Positions 1 to 9,336 are shown, counted from the first letter of the stretch. The stretch is 64,000 bases of DNA from Clostridiales bacterium (GCA_015056365.1 SVGM01000005.1:96469-160468), one strand, 5' to 3'. Numbers and translations: made by a program. Notes: generated by a model from the letters alone, not told the origin.

Positions 1-98
1 CCGCCATTCAGGGCTGCATCCATATCGTCCCCCACGAAACGGCTCCCTGCAAACTGATCCACGCCTTTGTGGACAGCGAGCAGGTTCAGCGTCTGTAA
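1..98 (+). CDS. C-terminal end of an unidentified protein (partial)
   Basis: An open frame enters from the left edge (codons in phase with position 3) and ends at a TAA at 96-98, giving about 31 residues that finish SEQVQRL. It contains two Cys and two His but no motif I recognise. The next gene starts only 37 bases later with its own ribosome binding site and no terminator lies between, so this gene is probably the upstream member of the DUF5058 operon. The family cannot be decided from this fragment. Confidence 0.5.
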   Translation, partial: AIQGCIHIVPHETAPCKLIHAFVDSEQVQRL

Positions 99-134
99 GT
101 TAGACAATCCAAAGAAAAAGATGGAGGTTGCATC

Positions 135-857
135 ATGTCCTTTTCCGTCAATGACTCGTTCATCTATCTGGTCGCCGCTGCGGTAATCGCCGTCGTGGTG
201 GCGCAGTCGGTGTTCTTCCTCATCAAGAGCATCCAGCGCGCCAAAAAGGTCGGCATTCCTATGGCCACGGTACGCAAAACCATTCTCTCCAGCTCTCTGT
301 TTACCATTGCTCCTGCGGTCAGCATCCTCATCGGCGTCATTACGCTGAGCAAATTCTTGGGGTTGCCGTTCCCCTGGCTGCGTCTGAGCATTCTCGGCGC
401 CGTCACCTATGAGCTGCCTGCCGCCACCATCGCTGCCGGCGCCATGGGTACTTCCGTCACCGAAACCATTACCGATCCCAAGGTGTTTGCCACCATCGCC
501 TGGACCATGACGCTGGGCATCGTGGCTGGTATTCTGCTGGTGCTATTCGGGCTGAAAAAAATCCAGAAGGGCATGAACAGCCTGGGCGGACAGGATACCC
601 GCTGGCGCGACATCCTCATGGACGCGCTGTTTCTGGGCATGATCTCCGCCTTTGTAGGCATGCTTTTTGCCGATATACGCAAGGGCCTGCCGGGCTTCAT
701 CCCGCTGGCTGTGGCGTTGGCCTCCGCGCTGCTCATGGCCATTTGCGGTCTCCTGATGAAGAAATGCAAGATGTCCTGGCTGGAACAGTACGCGCTGCCT
801 CTGAGCATGCTGGGCGCCATGGCGCTGAGCATCCCCATCACGGCGCTGATGCAGTAA
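135..857 (+). CDS. DUF5058 family integral membrane protein
   Basis: A 240-residue, very hydrophobic protein with about six membrane segments, the first at residues 10-32. The stretch around residues 85-105 (ELPAATIAAGAMGTS) and the overall pattern match my recollection of the DUF5058 family, whose function is not established. The start is well placed: GGAGG lies 7 bases before the ATG. The next gene, another membrane protein, starts 13 bases after the stop, and a membrane-tethered M20 peptidase follows with a 4-base overlap. Inference: the two membrane proteins form one transporter whose substrate is hydrolysed by the peptidase. Family call fairly sure, role speculative. Confidence 0.7.
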   Translation: MSFSVNDSFIYLVAAAVIAVVVAQSVFFLIKSIQRAKKVGIPMATVRKTILSSSLFTIAPAVSILIGVITLSKFLGLPFPWLRLSILGAVTYELPAATIAAGAMGTSVTETITDPKVFATIAWTMTLGIVAGILLVLFGLKKIQKGMNSLGGQDTRWRDILMDALFLGMISAFVGMLFADIRKGLPGFIPLAVALASALLMAICGLLMKKCKMSWLEQYALPLSMLGAMALSIPITALMQ

Positions 858-870
858 GGAGGTACCAACG

Positions 871-1584
871 ATGAAGAATAATCAGAAAACAGCCGTCCCT
901 TATGAAGAACAGCTGCACGTATACGGACGGATCTGGGTGGGTATCGCACTTACCATGATGATCCTCGCCCCCATTGCCATCTGCGTCTACTACAACGCCT
1001 GGCCGCCGCTGACTGCTGTGTTCAAGGCCCTTCTGGGCGTTGCGCCCATGTACTGGACGGTGGGGATCATTGAAGTGTTCACCTATGTGCCCATGCTGGG
1101 CACCGGTGGCTCCTATCTGGGCTTTGTCACAGGCAACCTGACCAGCCTGAAGGTACCCTGCGCCCTCAACGCCATGGAAGCCGCCAAGGTCAAAGCCGGC
1201 ACCGAGGAAGGCGAAATCATCTCCACCATCGCCATCGCTACCAGCTCCATTGTGACGGTCATCGTGATTGCTATCGGCGTGTTTGCACTGGGTCTTCTGG
1301 AGCCTGTGCTTAACTCCCCCACCCTCAAACCCGCCTTTGACAACATTCTGCCCGCCCTTTTCGGCGGTCTGGGCGTGGTGTTCATCTCCAAAAACCCCAA
1401 AATCGCCGCCGCTCCCTTGCTGTTCATGGTGGCCCTGTTCCTCATCGCGCCTGGTCTCAGCGGCAGCGTCAGCGTGCTGGTTCCTGTTGGCGTGATCATC
1501 GCCATTGTGGTTGCCCGCCTCCTCTATCGAAAGGGTCTGCTGGACAAGCCCAGTCAGGACGCTGCGGAGGTGAAGCCTGAATGA
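871..1584 (+). CDS. Multi-pass membrane protein paired with DUF5058
   Basis: A 237-residue protein with about six hydrophobic segments (roughly residues 25-47, 52-75, 115-137, 155-170, 175-195, 198-216), a short charged cytoplasmic-looking N-terminus and a charged C-terminal tail. Small-residue-rich segments such as GTGGSYLGF resemble a transporter core, but I cannot assign a named family. GGAGG lies 8 bases before the ATG. The stop overlaps the start of the M20 peptidase (ATGA), which implies translational coupling. Its constant neighbourhood here with DUF5058 suggests a two-subunit permease; this is inference. Confidence 0.65.
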   Translation: MKNNQKTAVPYEEQLHVYGRIWVGIALTMMILAPIAICVYYNAWPPLTAVFKALLGVAPMYWTVGIIEVFTYVPMLGTGGSYLGFVTGNLTSLKVPCALNAMEAAKVKAGTEEGEIISTIAIATSSIVTVIVIAIGVFALGLLEPVLNSPTLKPAFDNILPALFGGLGVVFISKNPKIAAAPLLFMVALFLIAPGLSGSVSVLVPVGVIIAIVVARLLYRKGLLDKPSQDAAEVKPE

Positions 1585-3017
1585 TCGCTTTGTGGCTGAT
1601 TCTGCTCCTGCTGGTGCTGCTGGTTGCCGTGCTGGTCGTGCGTGCTCTCGCCTTCAAGCCCGCCCGGAAAGCCCCGGTGGAGCCCACTGAATACCCTGTG
1701 GACGTAGAAGGTGCGACGGAGCGTTTTCAGCAACTGATCCGTTTCCGTACGGTGTCCAATCTGGATCCTGCGCTGGAGGATGCACAGGAATTCACCAAGC
1801 TGCAGGACTATCTGCCGGAGGCCTACCCCACTGTGGCGGCAACCTGCACCCGCGAGATCATCGGACGGCGCGGGCTGCTCTACCACTGGAAGGGTAAGAG
1901 AGCAGAGAAGCCCTCTGTGCTGATGGCGCATTACGACGTAGTGCCCGTGGAGGAATCGGAATGGGAAGAACCGCCCTTCTCCGGCGTCATTAAGGACGGC
2001 GAACTCTGGGGCCGCGGCACCCTGGACACCAAGGGTACCATGCACGGCATTCTGGAAGCCGCAGAGATGCTGATGAAGCAGGGCTACGTGCCTGAAAACG
2101 ACGTCTACTTCTCCTTTGGCGGCGATGAAGAAATCTTCGGCAACGATACCCCTGCCATTGTGGACGAGCTAGTCCGGCGTGGGATTGAGCCCGCCTTTGT
2201 ACTGGACGAAGGCGGCGCCATCGTGGAAAATGTATTCCCTGGAGTGAAAAAGCCCGCTGCGGTGATTGGCATTGCGGAAAAGGGCGCGATCTGTGTGGAC
2301 GTGGTCGCAAAGGGCAAAGGCGGTCACGCTTCCGCACCGCCTGCCAGCCAGGCCATGGGACGGCTGGGCAGGGCTCTTCACCGACTGGAGACCCATCCCA
2401 TGCCCTTTACGCTCACCAAGCCCGCGCTGGAAATGTTCGATGTCATGGGCCGGGAAAGCACGTTCCTGTTCCGCCTGATCTTTGCCAACCTCTGGTGCTT
2501 TGCACCGTTGCTGAATCTGATCTGCAAAAAGAGCGGCGGCGAACTGAACGCTCTGGTGCGTACCACCTGCGCCCTGACTCGTGCTCAGGGCTCCAAGGCC
2601 TACAATGTGCTGCCCACCCAGGTCAGCGCCGGTATCAACCTGCGCCTCATCTGCGGCGATACCATCGAAACCGCCATGGAACGCATGCTCAAGATCATCG
2701 ATGATGACAGCGTTTCCCTGCACTTTGTTTCCGGCGAGAACGCCTCCAAGATCTCCCAAACCAATGACGAGGCCTGGAACCGCCTGGACAAAGCAATTCA
2801 AGCTGCCTATCCCGGCGTGATTGTTTCCCCCTATCTGATGCTGGCAGGCAGCGACAGCCGACATTATGCCAAGGTATGCCCTCACGTATTCCGTTTCAGC
2901 GGAATGCCCCTGAGCAAGGAACAGCGCGGCCTGATTCACAACGCCAACGAACGTATCCCCCTCAGCCTGATCAAGGATACCGTTTCCTTCTTCGCCGCAG
3001 TGCTGGAACGCTGCTAA
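1581..3017 (+). CDS. Membrane-tethered M20 family metallopeptidase (carboxypeptidase S/PM20D1-like)
   Basis: A 478-residue protein. An N-terminal membrane helix (residues 2-25) is followed by Arg/Lys residues (RALAFKPARK), so by the positive-inside rule the catalytic domain should be cytoplasmic. The M20 motifs are intact: MAHYDVVPV (His and Asp ligands), GRGTLDTKG (bridging Asp), GGDEEIFG (Glu-Glu ligands) and a C-terminal His in SDSRHYAK. Family knowledge: these two-zinc enzymes remove C-terminal residues from peptides or hydrolyse N-acyl amino acids. The start overlaps the upstream stop by 4 bases, with GGAGG ten bases upstream. It probably processes what the two upstream membrane proteins import. 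Confidence 0.85.
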   Translation: MIALWLILLLLVLLVAVLVVRALAFKPARKAPVEPTEYPVDVEGATERFQQLIRFRTVSNLDPALEDAQEFTKLQDYLPEAYPTVAATCTREIIGRRGLLYHWKGKRAEKPSVLMAHYDVVPVEESEWEEPPFSGVIKDGELWGRGTLDTKGTMHGILEAAEMLMKQGYVPENDVYFSFGGDEEIFGNDTPAIVDELVRRGIEPAFVLDEGGAIVENVFPGVKKPAAVIGIAEKGAICVDVVAKGKGGHASAPPASQAMGRLGRALHRLETHPMPFTLTKPALEMFDVMGRESTFLFRLIFANLWCFAPLLNLICKKSGGELNALVRTTCALTRAQGSKAYNVLPTQVSAGINLRLICGDTIETAMERMLKIIDDDSVSLHFVSGENASKISQTNDEAWNRLDKAIQAAYPGVIVSPYLMLAGSDSRHYAKVCPHVFRFSGMPLSKEQRGLIHNANERIPLSLIKDTVSFFAAVLERC

Positions 3018-3293
3018 AGGAGCGAATGTGCTAAGCCTCCAAGGCTTGTGGCAACGGTTTCTTCTTGCAAGCGGAAAGACTGTGCGGTCGAGTGCCTGGA
3101 AACCTATCAGCGCACCTATGCCCTCTTCTTTACCACGAGGGTAGGGAACTGGTCAATTCTTTCTCGGAACACGCGCCAGTCCTTTTCGAAGATTTCCGTA
3201 TGATTTATCAGGAATAACAATCCCCCGGGGTTCGCAATTAGCGGAAGCCCGGGGGATTGCTATTGGCTGAGTTATGAAGCGGTGCAACCATTG
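3018..3293. other. Intergenic stretch with a strong hairpin and possible gene remnant
   Basis: No intact gene is seen. A GC-rich inverted repeat (arms at 3218-3229 and 3248-3259, 12 bp) could end the M20 operon, but no T-run follows it. At about 3048-3217 two plus-strand frames joined by a one-base shift near 3127 read as protein-like sequence ending in a TAA at 3215. This may be a decayed gene (see findings). Otherwise nothing recognised. Confidence 0.35.
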
Positions 3294-3322
3294 AAAAAGG
3301 GAACGCCTTTCGGCGTTCCCTT
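3294..3322 (-). terminator. Rho-independent terminator of the SH3/Ig protein gene
   Basis: The arms AAGGGAACGCC and GGCGTTCCCTT pair around a TTTC loop. Read on the minus strand the hairpin is followed by a T-run (plus-strand AAAAA at 3294-3298). It lies 14 bases beyond the stop of the gene at 3336-7211. Confidence 0.8.
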
Positions 3323-3335
3323 TGTGATTTGTTCA

Positions 3336-6300
3336 TTACGGAAGCTGGAGCTTCAGGTCACGGGTAATGGTCTCAGTGCCATTGGTGGCAGTGATGGTGA
3401 TGACCTGACCAGCCAGGAGCTGTGCGTCAGCCAGGTTCGTTACGGAGACCACCAGGGTGTCCGTGCCGGAACCGGAGATGCTCAGACCGCTCATGCTGGC
3501 GGGGCTGGCGGTAAGGGTGAACGCCGCCTCAGTGGTTTTCACCTTGAAGGACTTGCTGTTGCCTTCTTCCAGCGCGAAGGTGGAGGAACCGGTCATACGG
3601 GAACCAACCACCTGCACCGTCTTGCTGGCGCTTACGCTACTGTCCACAGAGGAAGTAGCAGTAACGGTAATGGTATCACCAGGTTCTGCGCCAGTAGGCG
3701 TTAGGAGACCATCAGCAGAGATGCGGTTGCTGTTAGAAGACGACCAAGTGACGCCGCCTTCGCTGGCGCTGGCAGAGAACTGCGCCTTAGCGCCGCCGTA
3801 GGTGACGCTGTCCGGGCCACTGAGGGAAACCGTGATCTCACCGGGAGCAGCCGCTTCCACCACGGTGACGTTCACCTTGGCGCTGACCGAAGTATCTTCC
3901 TTCGCCACGGCAACAACGGTGATCACGTCGCCCACCTTAACGCTGCCGGCGTTCAGCAGGCCGTTGGAGTCGATGGTGGCTTCGTTCGTGGAAACGCTCC
4001 ACATGACGCCGCCCTTGGAGACCTGCACAGCGAACTGAGCAGTGCCGCCGACCTTCACGGTAGAGGGCATCTTGGTGAACTCCAGAGTCACAGCATCGCT
4101 GGAGGCGGAGCCGCTGTTCTCGGTGCCGCCGTTTTCGGTGCCACCGGTCTCGCCATCCACCACGGGTTCGTCCTCGCCGTTGAGGAGCTGGATGTTCAGT
4201 GTACGGGTTGCCACAACGTCACTGCCCTTGTAGGCGGTTGCGGTGACCTTCAGCTGCTTGTTGGTGGAAACTGCCTCGGTGGCGTCGATGAGCAGCATGG
4301 TCGCATCCTGATCGGTCACAGTCAGCTTAGTGCCGCTGGCAACAGCGTTGCCCAGCTTCCACTCCCAGGTGATGACGCCCAGGTCGCCGGCCCAGTTGCG
4401 CAGGACAGCCTGCAGGCTGACTTCCATCTCGGTCTTGCCATCCATGACAACGCTGGTTCTGCCGGCGCTGATCTTGACGCGGGGGCTGTTGTCCTCGCTG
4501 AACTTGACCTTCAGGACAGCCTTATCGTCCGTTGTGTTGACGGTATCGATGGAAGTGATCGCAGCGGTATCAGCGCCTTCCACGGTGAAGAACTGCGTGG
4601 GCAGACCGGTGAAGGCGTATCCAGCCTTGGCACGGAGCACCACAGTAGCAGTTTCGGGGTTGTTGAACTTATAGCGGACGGTGTACTGAGCAGTTTCATC
4701 GCCATAGACGTAGCTGCTGAACGCCTCATCCTCAGCATCGGGCACATACACTCCCATGATGTGGTTCAGCGTGACCATCTGCGTCGGGGCGGTGTCGAAG
4801 ATGATCTCCCACTGATTATCAGTGATCTTGCTCATGACTGCGCCGTCATAGGAGAAGATCGCGTCGGTCAGACGGTAGCCGGAACCGGGCGTAATGGTAA
4901 GGGTTGCAACATAGCTGGCGTTGGGCTTGAAGCAGCCGTACTGATCCAGCGTATCTCCAGACCATTCAACCGTAGCGGAGTACAGGGTCTTGTCGCCATC
5001 CTTGGCAGTCCAGCCGCCGGTGGGCTTCTGACCGGCAACCGCCTTGGGCAGATAAGCCTTCACATCCTGCTTCAGGGTTGCCAGGTTGGCAATGGGCAGG
5101 GACACCATCTCGCGCACCACATCCACATCGGTGTTGTTGTACGCAGTGTGAGCGGGGATCGTTACCTTCAGACCGACCTGCTTACCAATGTTGGCGTCGC
5201 TGGTCAGCGTCAAGGTAGGCGTATTGGCGACGCCAATGCCGTCGATGATCCACAGGTACTGGGCCACGGAAGCGGCGCTGGCGGGGGTCAGAACAGCTTC
5301 CAGCGTCTGGCCGACCATGGGCGCAACGCCAGCAGCGTTCTTGCCATTCTCGGTAATAATGATGGCAGCAGCATCAAGCTTGCCAAACTCGCGAACCGCA
5401 CTGGTCTCAGCGCTGGTAGCGGTACCGATATAGCCGTTGCCGGCATTGGCCTGAACGGTAATGGTCTTGCCAACGTCGGTGGCAGCTACCTTATAGGTAT
5501 TGCCGCCCATATTACCGTTAGCAGCCTGGACAATCAGGCCATCCACGCGCCAGATGTAGGTCAGAGACTGCTGGTCCTGAACGGCATCCAGATTGACCGG
5601 AGAGAGAGTAACGGACAGAACGTCATCCACCACGGGAGCGGTGTTGTTGATCTCCACCATGGTGAGCTTGTTGGGGTTGGTATAGGAAACCTTGGTTTCC
5701 GCTTCAACCGTTCCGCCATAGATGCCGGTACCGGTAGCCTTGACCTTGATGGTCTTGCCATTGTCGGTTTCGGACATGACGTAGATGGAATTGGTGTAGG
5801 CGGGCTGCTCCACGCCGTTAACCAGCCAGACATAGTCGGCGGTGGCATTGACAGGAACGATATCGGCAAAGACAAATTCGCCGGAAACGGTCAGCGCGAC
5901 AGACTCAAGGTTGTCCGCAGTGATGCGCTCAGTCTTGCCGGTGGTTTTGGTGCCCGTATAAGGAGCCTGGGCTTCCACCGTCAGCTGAATGCTCTTGCCC
6001 AGATCCTTGGAGGTAACGGTGTAGCTTGCGCCAGTGCCCAAAACCTTGCCGTCGTCAGCCTTCCAAGTGTACTTGGCGTTGATGGCAACGGGGTTGGTGG
6101 TAGCGGTCAGCACGGTACCCACCTTGGGGGTGGTGGTGTTGAGCTTAACGGAGATCAACTGCTTGTCGCTGATGACAGCATTGGTCATATCGCTGACGGC
6201 AGTACCGTTGGTGTCACCGGTACCCTTCACCTTCACCTGGATCTGCTTGCCCAGGTCCTCAGCCATGACCGTGTAGGTGGCGTTGTTGCCCTTTTCCACG

Positions 6301-7211
6301 CCGGCGACCAGCCAGGTATAGCTGACCATAGCAGAAGAAGGCACCACAACAGCGCTGAGCGTATCGCCCACAACGGGGTTGGTCTTGCTCAGAGAAACGG
6401 CGGTCACATTTTCAGCCTTGACCACAGGGGTCTTGGTCTTATAGCTGGCGCTGCCGCTATAGCTGCCGGTACCCTTGACGGTCAGCTTCAGGTAGCATCC
6501 CACGTCCTTATCGGTAACGGTATAGGTAGCACCGTTGCCTACTTCTTCCTGGGTGGTACCGTCAGCGGAATAACGCACCCACTGATAGGTCACCGTAGCG
6601 CCTTCGGGGGTAACGATGGCAGTCAGCACATCGCCCACAGCCGGGTTGGCATAGTTCAGCGCCACGCCGGTGATCTTGGTTGTCACAGGAGTGCTGGGGC
6701 TGGTAACGGTGCCGTCCTCGCCCAGCTGCAGGTAGCGGGTCATCATATAGCCGACGCTGTTGCCGATGCGAATCTTGCACCAGTCGCTGCCGTACTCCAG
6801 AATATCCACAACCGTACCCGCGGCATAGAGATCCAGACGGGTTCCGTTGGGCTTGGAGCGCAGCCAAACGCGCAGGCCGTTGTCGCTGATGACAATGGTC
6901 TGGCCGATGGCGCTGCCACTGCTACTGGCGCTGCCGCCCATAACCAGGTACTGGTTCATCATCCAGCCCACGGTGGTGCCGATCTGCAGCTGAGACCAGG
7001 CAGCGCTCTGCTGCAGCACGGTAACCACCGTGCCCGCAGGATAGGTACGAATAGAGCTATAGCCAGTGCTGGGGCCTTCGCGAAGTCGAACCCCGTATTG
7101 GTTGGGGCTGACAACGGTCGCGTACTGCTCCGCAACCGCGGTGCTGGCCGTCAGCGTAACCATGCTGAACAGCATTGCCGCAGTCAGAAGAATGGCAATC
7201 AAGCGTTTCAT
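3336..7211 (-). CDS. Secreted SH3b / Ig-like repeat surface protein
   Basis: The start is taken at ATG 7211, because GGAGGG lies just upstream and the protein then opens with a normal signal peptide (MKRLIAILL..., cleavage near AVA-EQ at about residue 28). That gives 1291 residues. Order of domains: two bacterial SH3 domains (about 30-92 and 105-164, each with VRLREGPS- or GLRVWLRS-type cores); about six degenerate Ig-like repeats of 80-90 residues (about 178-680) with a YTWxVxG...YTVTxxDxGK pattern; a middle region; and three C-terminal Big2-like segments (about 1030-1291) with GGVTWSSSN-type cores. No sortase motif or transmembrane anchor is visible, so SH3b binding to the wall may hold it. 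Likely cell-envelope adhesin or wall-binding protein; no enzyme domain seen. Confidence 0.75.
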   Translation of the reverse strand: MKRLIAILLTAAMLFSMVTLTASTAVAEQYATVVSPNQYGVRLREGPSTGYSSIRTYPAGTVVTVLQQSAAWSQLQIGTTVGWMMNQYLVMGGSASSSGSAIGQTIVISDNGLRVWLRSKPNGTRLDLYAAGTVVDILEYGSDWCKIRIGNSVGYMMTRYLQLGEDGTVTSPSTPVTTKITGVALNYANPAVGDVLTAIVTPEGATVTYQWVRYSADGTTQEEVGNGATYTVTDKDVGCYLKLTVKGTGSYSGSASYKTKTPVVKAENVTAVSLSKTNPVVGDTLSAVVVPSSAMVSYTWLVAGVEKGNNATYTVMAEDLGKQIQVKVKGTGDTNGTAVSDMTNAVISDKQLISVKLNTTTPKVGTVLTATTNPVAINAKYTWKADDGKVLGTGASYTVTSKDLGKSIQLTVEAQAPYTGTKTTGKTERITADNLESVALTVSGEFVFADIVPVNATADYVWLVNGVEQPAYTNSIYVMSETDNGKTIKVKATGTGIYGGTVEAETKVSYTNPNKLTMVEINNTAPVVDDVLSVTLSPVNLDAVQDQQSLTYIWRVDGLIVQAANGNMGGNTYKVAATDVGKTITVQANAGNGYIGTATSAETSAVREFGKLDAAAIIITENGKNAAGVAPMVGQTLEAVLTPASAASVAQYLWIIDGIGVANTPTLTLTSDANIGKQVGLKVTIPAHTAYNNTDVDVVREMVSLPIANLATLKQDVKAYLPKAVAGQKPTGGWTAKDGDKTLYSATVEWSGDTLDQYGCFKPNASYVATLTITPGSGYRLTDAIFSYDGAVMSKITDNQWEIIFDTAPTQMVTLNHIMGVYVPDAEDEAFSSYVYGDETAQYTVRYKFNNPETATVVLRAKAGYAFTGLPTQFFTVEGADTAAITSIDTVNTTDDKAVLKVKFSEDNSPRVKISAGRTSVVMDGKTEMEVSLQAVLRNWAGDLGVITWEWKLGNAVASGTKLTVTDQDATMLLIDATEAVSTNKQLKVTATAYKGSDVVATRTLNIQLLNGEDEPVVDGETGGTENGGTENSGSASSDAVTLEFTKMPSTVKVGGTAQFAVQVSKGGVMWSVSTNEATIDSNGLLNAGSVKVGDVITVVAVAKEDTSVSAKVNVTVVEAAAPGEITVSLSGPDSVTYGGAKAQFSASASEGGVTWSSSNSNRISADGLLTPTGAEPGDTITVTATSSVDSSVSASKTVQVVGSRMTGSSTFALEEGNSKSFKVKTTEAAFTLTASPASMSGLSISGSGTDTLVVSVTNLADAQLLAGQVITITATNGTETITRDLKLQLP

Positions 7212-7297
7212 GCAAAAATCCCTCCGTTGCACCAAGTATTACTGCATACTGCTTAGAGAACAGACAGTATGGAGTCGTACAGTGTTATCCATTCCGC

Positions 7298-7326
7298 ATT
7301 ATACCGAAGATAAGAAAATTTGTAAA
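7298..7326 (-). promoter_or_regulatory. Sigma-A promoter of the SH3/Ig protein gene
   Basis: On the minus strand TTTACA (7321-7326) and TATAAT (7298-7303) are separated by exactly 17 bases. The predicted leader to the ATG at 7211 is about 80 bases. Confidence 0.8.
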
Positions 7327-7557
7327 GTGTTTTGACTGAATTTGTTCAAAAAAATGATACATTTTTGTAACGATTTGTCGCGAAGTGTTATCATTCTTGG
7401 ACTTTACAGCCTCTTTTACCAAAAATTCTAATACTCGGCTTTCATAAAACGAATCATCTTTCCTGTTTCTTCCCCCATTTGGGAAAGAAAACATTCACGA
7501 TCGCTTCCTTATTGACCGAACCTTCTGCACAAACTGCAGATTCATCAGCCGCCTTTG
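7327..7557. other. AT-rich intergenic region
   Basis: Noticeably more AT-rich than its surroundings. It lies between the 3' end of the MATE gene and the promoter of the SH3/Ig gene. Only weak short inverted repeats (for example TCTGCA/TGCAGA near 7526-7543) are seen. No gene is recognised. Confidence 0.4.
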
Positions 7558-8952
7558 TTATTCCGCCTGCATTTCCTTCTCTTCCTCCAGCCTGCGGAAC
7601 TCACGCAGGACGCCCAGCGCAATCGGCAGTGCAAGGAAGAAACTAAGCAGATCCGCCACGGCCTGACTCATCTGCACCCCTAACAGGCCCAAAAGCCAGC
7701 TCAGCAACAGCACCGTAGGAATGAAAAACAATCCCTGACGGGCGGCAGCCAGCAGCGTTGCCTTGCCCGCCATGCCGATGGTTTGCAGCATCATATTGGA
7801 AATGATGACAAAAGAGAACAGCGGCCAGAAGATGCACTGCAAGCGCAAAGACAGCGCACCGATCTCGTTGACCTCGGGGTTGCCCTTGATCAGCAAGCCG
7901 ATGATCTGTGGCGCAAAAATCATGCCGATGATGGCAACCACCAGCAATACGACAAAGCACAGTTTGACACAGAACCAGAAGGCTTCCCGGACGCGGCCGT
8001 AGCGCTTTGCACCGTAATTGAAGCCACAGATGGGCTGGAAGCCCTGTCCGAAGCCGATCACAGCGGAACCGCCGGTCATCATCACGCGTCCCACGATGCT
8101 CATGGCGGCAATCGCAGGATCTCCATACGCACCGGCTGCTGTGTTCAGGCAAATGGTAGCCACGCTGGCCAAAGCCTGCCGCGCAAGCGACGGGACGCCA
8201 CCCCGGAAAATCTCCTTGAAATTCTGAAAGGACGGGCTGTAATTGCGAAGACGGATGGGGATATTCCCCTTGCGGCGGGTCATGGCAAGCAAGATGGCAA
8301 AACCCACTGCTTGGCTGATGGAGGTAGCCAGCGCAGCGCCGCTGACCCCCATGCCAAGGCCGAAAATGAAGATGGGATCCAATACCACATTCAGCAACGC
8401 GCCGGAGGTAACGCCCACCATGCCGTAGAAGGCGCTGCCCTGGAAACGCAGCTGGTTATTGACCACCAGCTGTGAGATCAGGAAAGGTGCGCCGGGCATC
8501 AGGTACAGCAGGTATTCCCGGGCATAAGGCGCGATGGTTTCCGTGGCGCCCAGGAGACCGCACAGCTGCGACGGAAGCAGCAGGCCCACCATCATAATCA
8601 GCACGCCCACCAGGAACGCCGAGAAAAAGCCTGTTGCGGCCAGTTTTTCCGCATCGTCCACCTTGCCGGCGCCCAATGCACGGGACATGAAGTTGCCCGT
8701 GCCGTGCCCAAACATAAAGCCAACGGCCTGCATCAAAGACATCACTGGAAAAATGACGCCCACAGCGCCAGAAGCGCTGGCAGAGCCAATCTGTCCTACA
8801 AAGTAGGTATCGGCCATATTATAAAACGAGCTGATCAGCATGCTGATGATGGCAGGAGTCGCAAGCGTCAGCACCAGCTTGGGCAGCGGCGTTTCTGTCA
8901 TGTAGCGAAGTTTTTCTTCGTGATTCATGGCCTTTGCCACGGTAACCGTCAT
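7558..8952 (-). CDS. MATE family multidrug/cation exporter
   Basis: Up to 464 residues with about twelve hydrophobic helices in two halves. MATE hallmarks are visible: PLPKLVLTLATPAI near the N-terminus, SSFYNMADTYFVGQIG in helix 1, and the second-half copy beginning GGVPSLARQAL, with QPICGFNYGAKRYGRV. Family knowledge: MATE proteins export drugs or organic cations using a Na+ or H+ gradient. The start is uncertain: the ATG at 8952 touches a GAGAGG site, a GTG four codons on has a 12-base spacing, and ATG 8928 is also possible. The gene stands alone. Substrate unknown. Confidence 0.85.
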   Translation of the reverse strand: MTVTVAKAMNHEEKLRYMTETPLPKLVLTLATPAIISMLISSFYNMADTYFVGQIGSASASGAVGVIFPVMSLMQAVGFMFGHGTGNFMSRALGAGKVDDAEKLAATGFFSAFLVGVLIMMVGLLLPSQLCGLLGATETIAPYAREYLLYLMPGAPFLISQLVVNNQLRFQGSAFYGMVGVTSGALLNVVLDPIFIFGLGMGVSGAALATSISQAVGFAILLAMTRRKGNIPIRLRNYSPSFQNFKEIFRGGVPSLARQALASVATICLNTAAGAYGDPAIAAMSIVGRVMMTGGSAVIGFGQGFQPICGFNYGAKRYGRVREAFWFCVKLCFVVLLVVAIIGMIFAPQIIGLLIKGNPEVNEIGALSLRLQCIFWPLFSFVIISNMMLQTIGMAGKATLLAAARQGLFFIPTVLLLSWLLGLLGVQMSQAVADLLSFFLALPIALGVLREFRRLEEEKEMQAE

Positions 8953-9336
8953 CCTCTCTATCCTTTTGATCTATCCTGTATCGTCACGCCGGTTTCCCCC
9001 GGCTCTTTTTTCCGTTGTTTTTTCAATCAAAGCATGATACATTTCGATTTTTGGTGTTCCTTTTCCTGCCCGTACCACAGGAAAAGAACAAAAGGCTTTC
9101 TCCATCAACAGCGCAAAAATGACAAAGTTGTGAACTCTGTCAAAAAGTCCTTCGGCTTTGCAGGAAAACACGCCCCGGCGTCGAAATGTATGAATACAAA
9201 GACAGAAGGAAACAATTTGACTGACTCTCTTCCCCAGCCTGCCCCATTGTATTTGAAAGGAGCGTGGTTCCGTTGGCGAAGTCTGTTTCGTGTTCCTCCA
9301 AAAACGAAAACCACCAGCAAAGGAGTTGCCATCAGT
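8953..9336. other. Divergent intergenic region between MATE and hpf
   Basis: This should hold both promoters, but no convincing consensus pair was found for either gene. A hairpin at about 9056-9090 (TTTTCCTG/CAGGAAAA arms extended by GTTC/GAAC) and a small palindrome TGTATGAATACA near 9199 are visible. No gene recognised. Confidence 0.35.

Noticed and set aside
4761..7256. 831-codon plus-strand ORF antisense to the SH3/Ig gene
   Set aside because: It is a shadow of a repeat-rich gene: His/Gly/Asn-rich composition, no ribosome binding site, and it disappears where the real gene ends.
7066..7494. Short ORFs in the AT-rich gap before the SH3/Ig gene
   Set aside because: They cross the promoter of the real gene and have no ribosome binding site or recognisable content.
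8953..9336. Riboswitch or sRNA in the MATE-hpf gap
   Set aside because: Only short hairpins were found; no known riboswitch core could be recognised.
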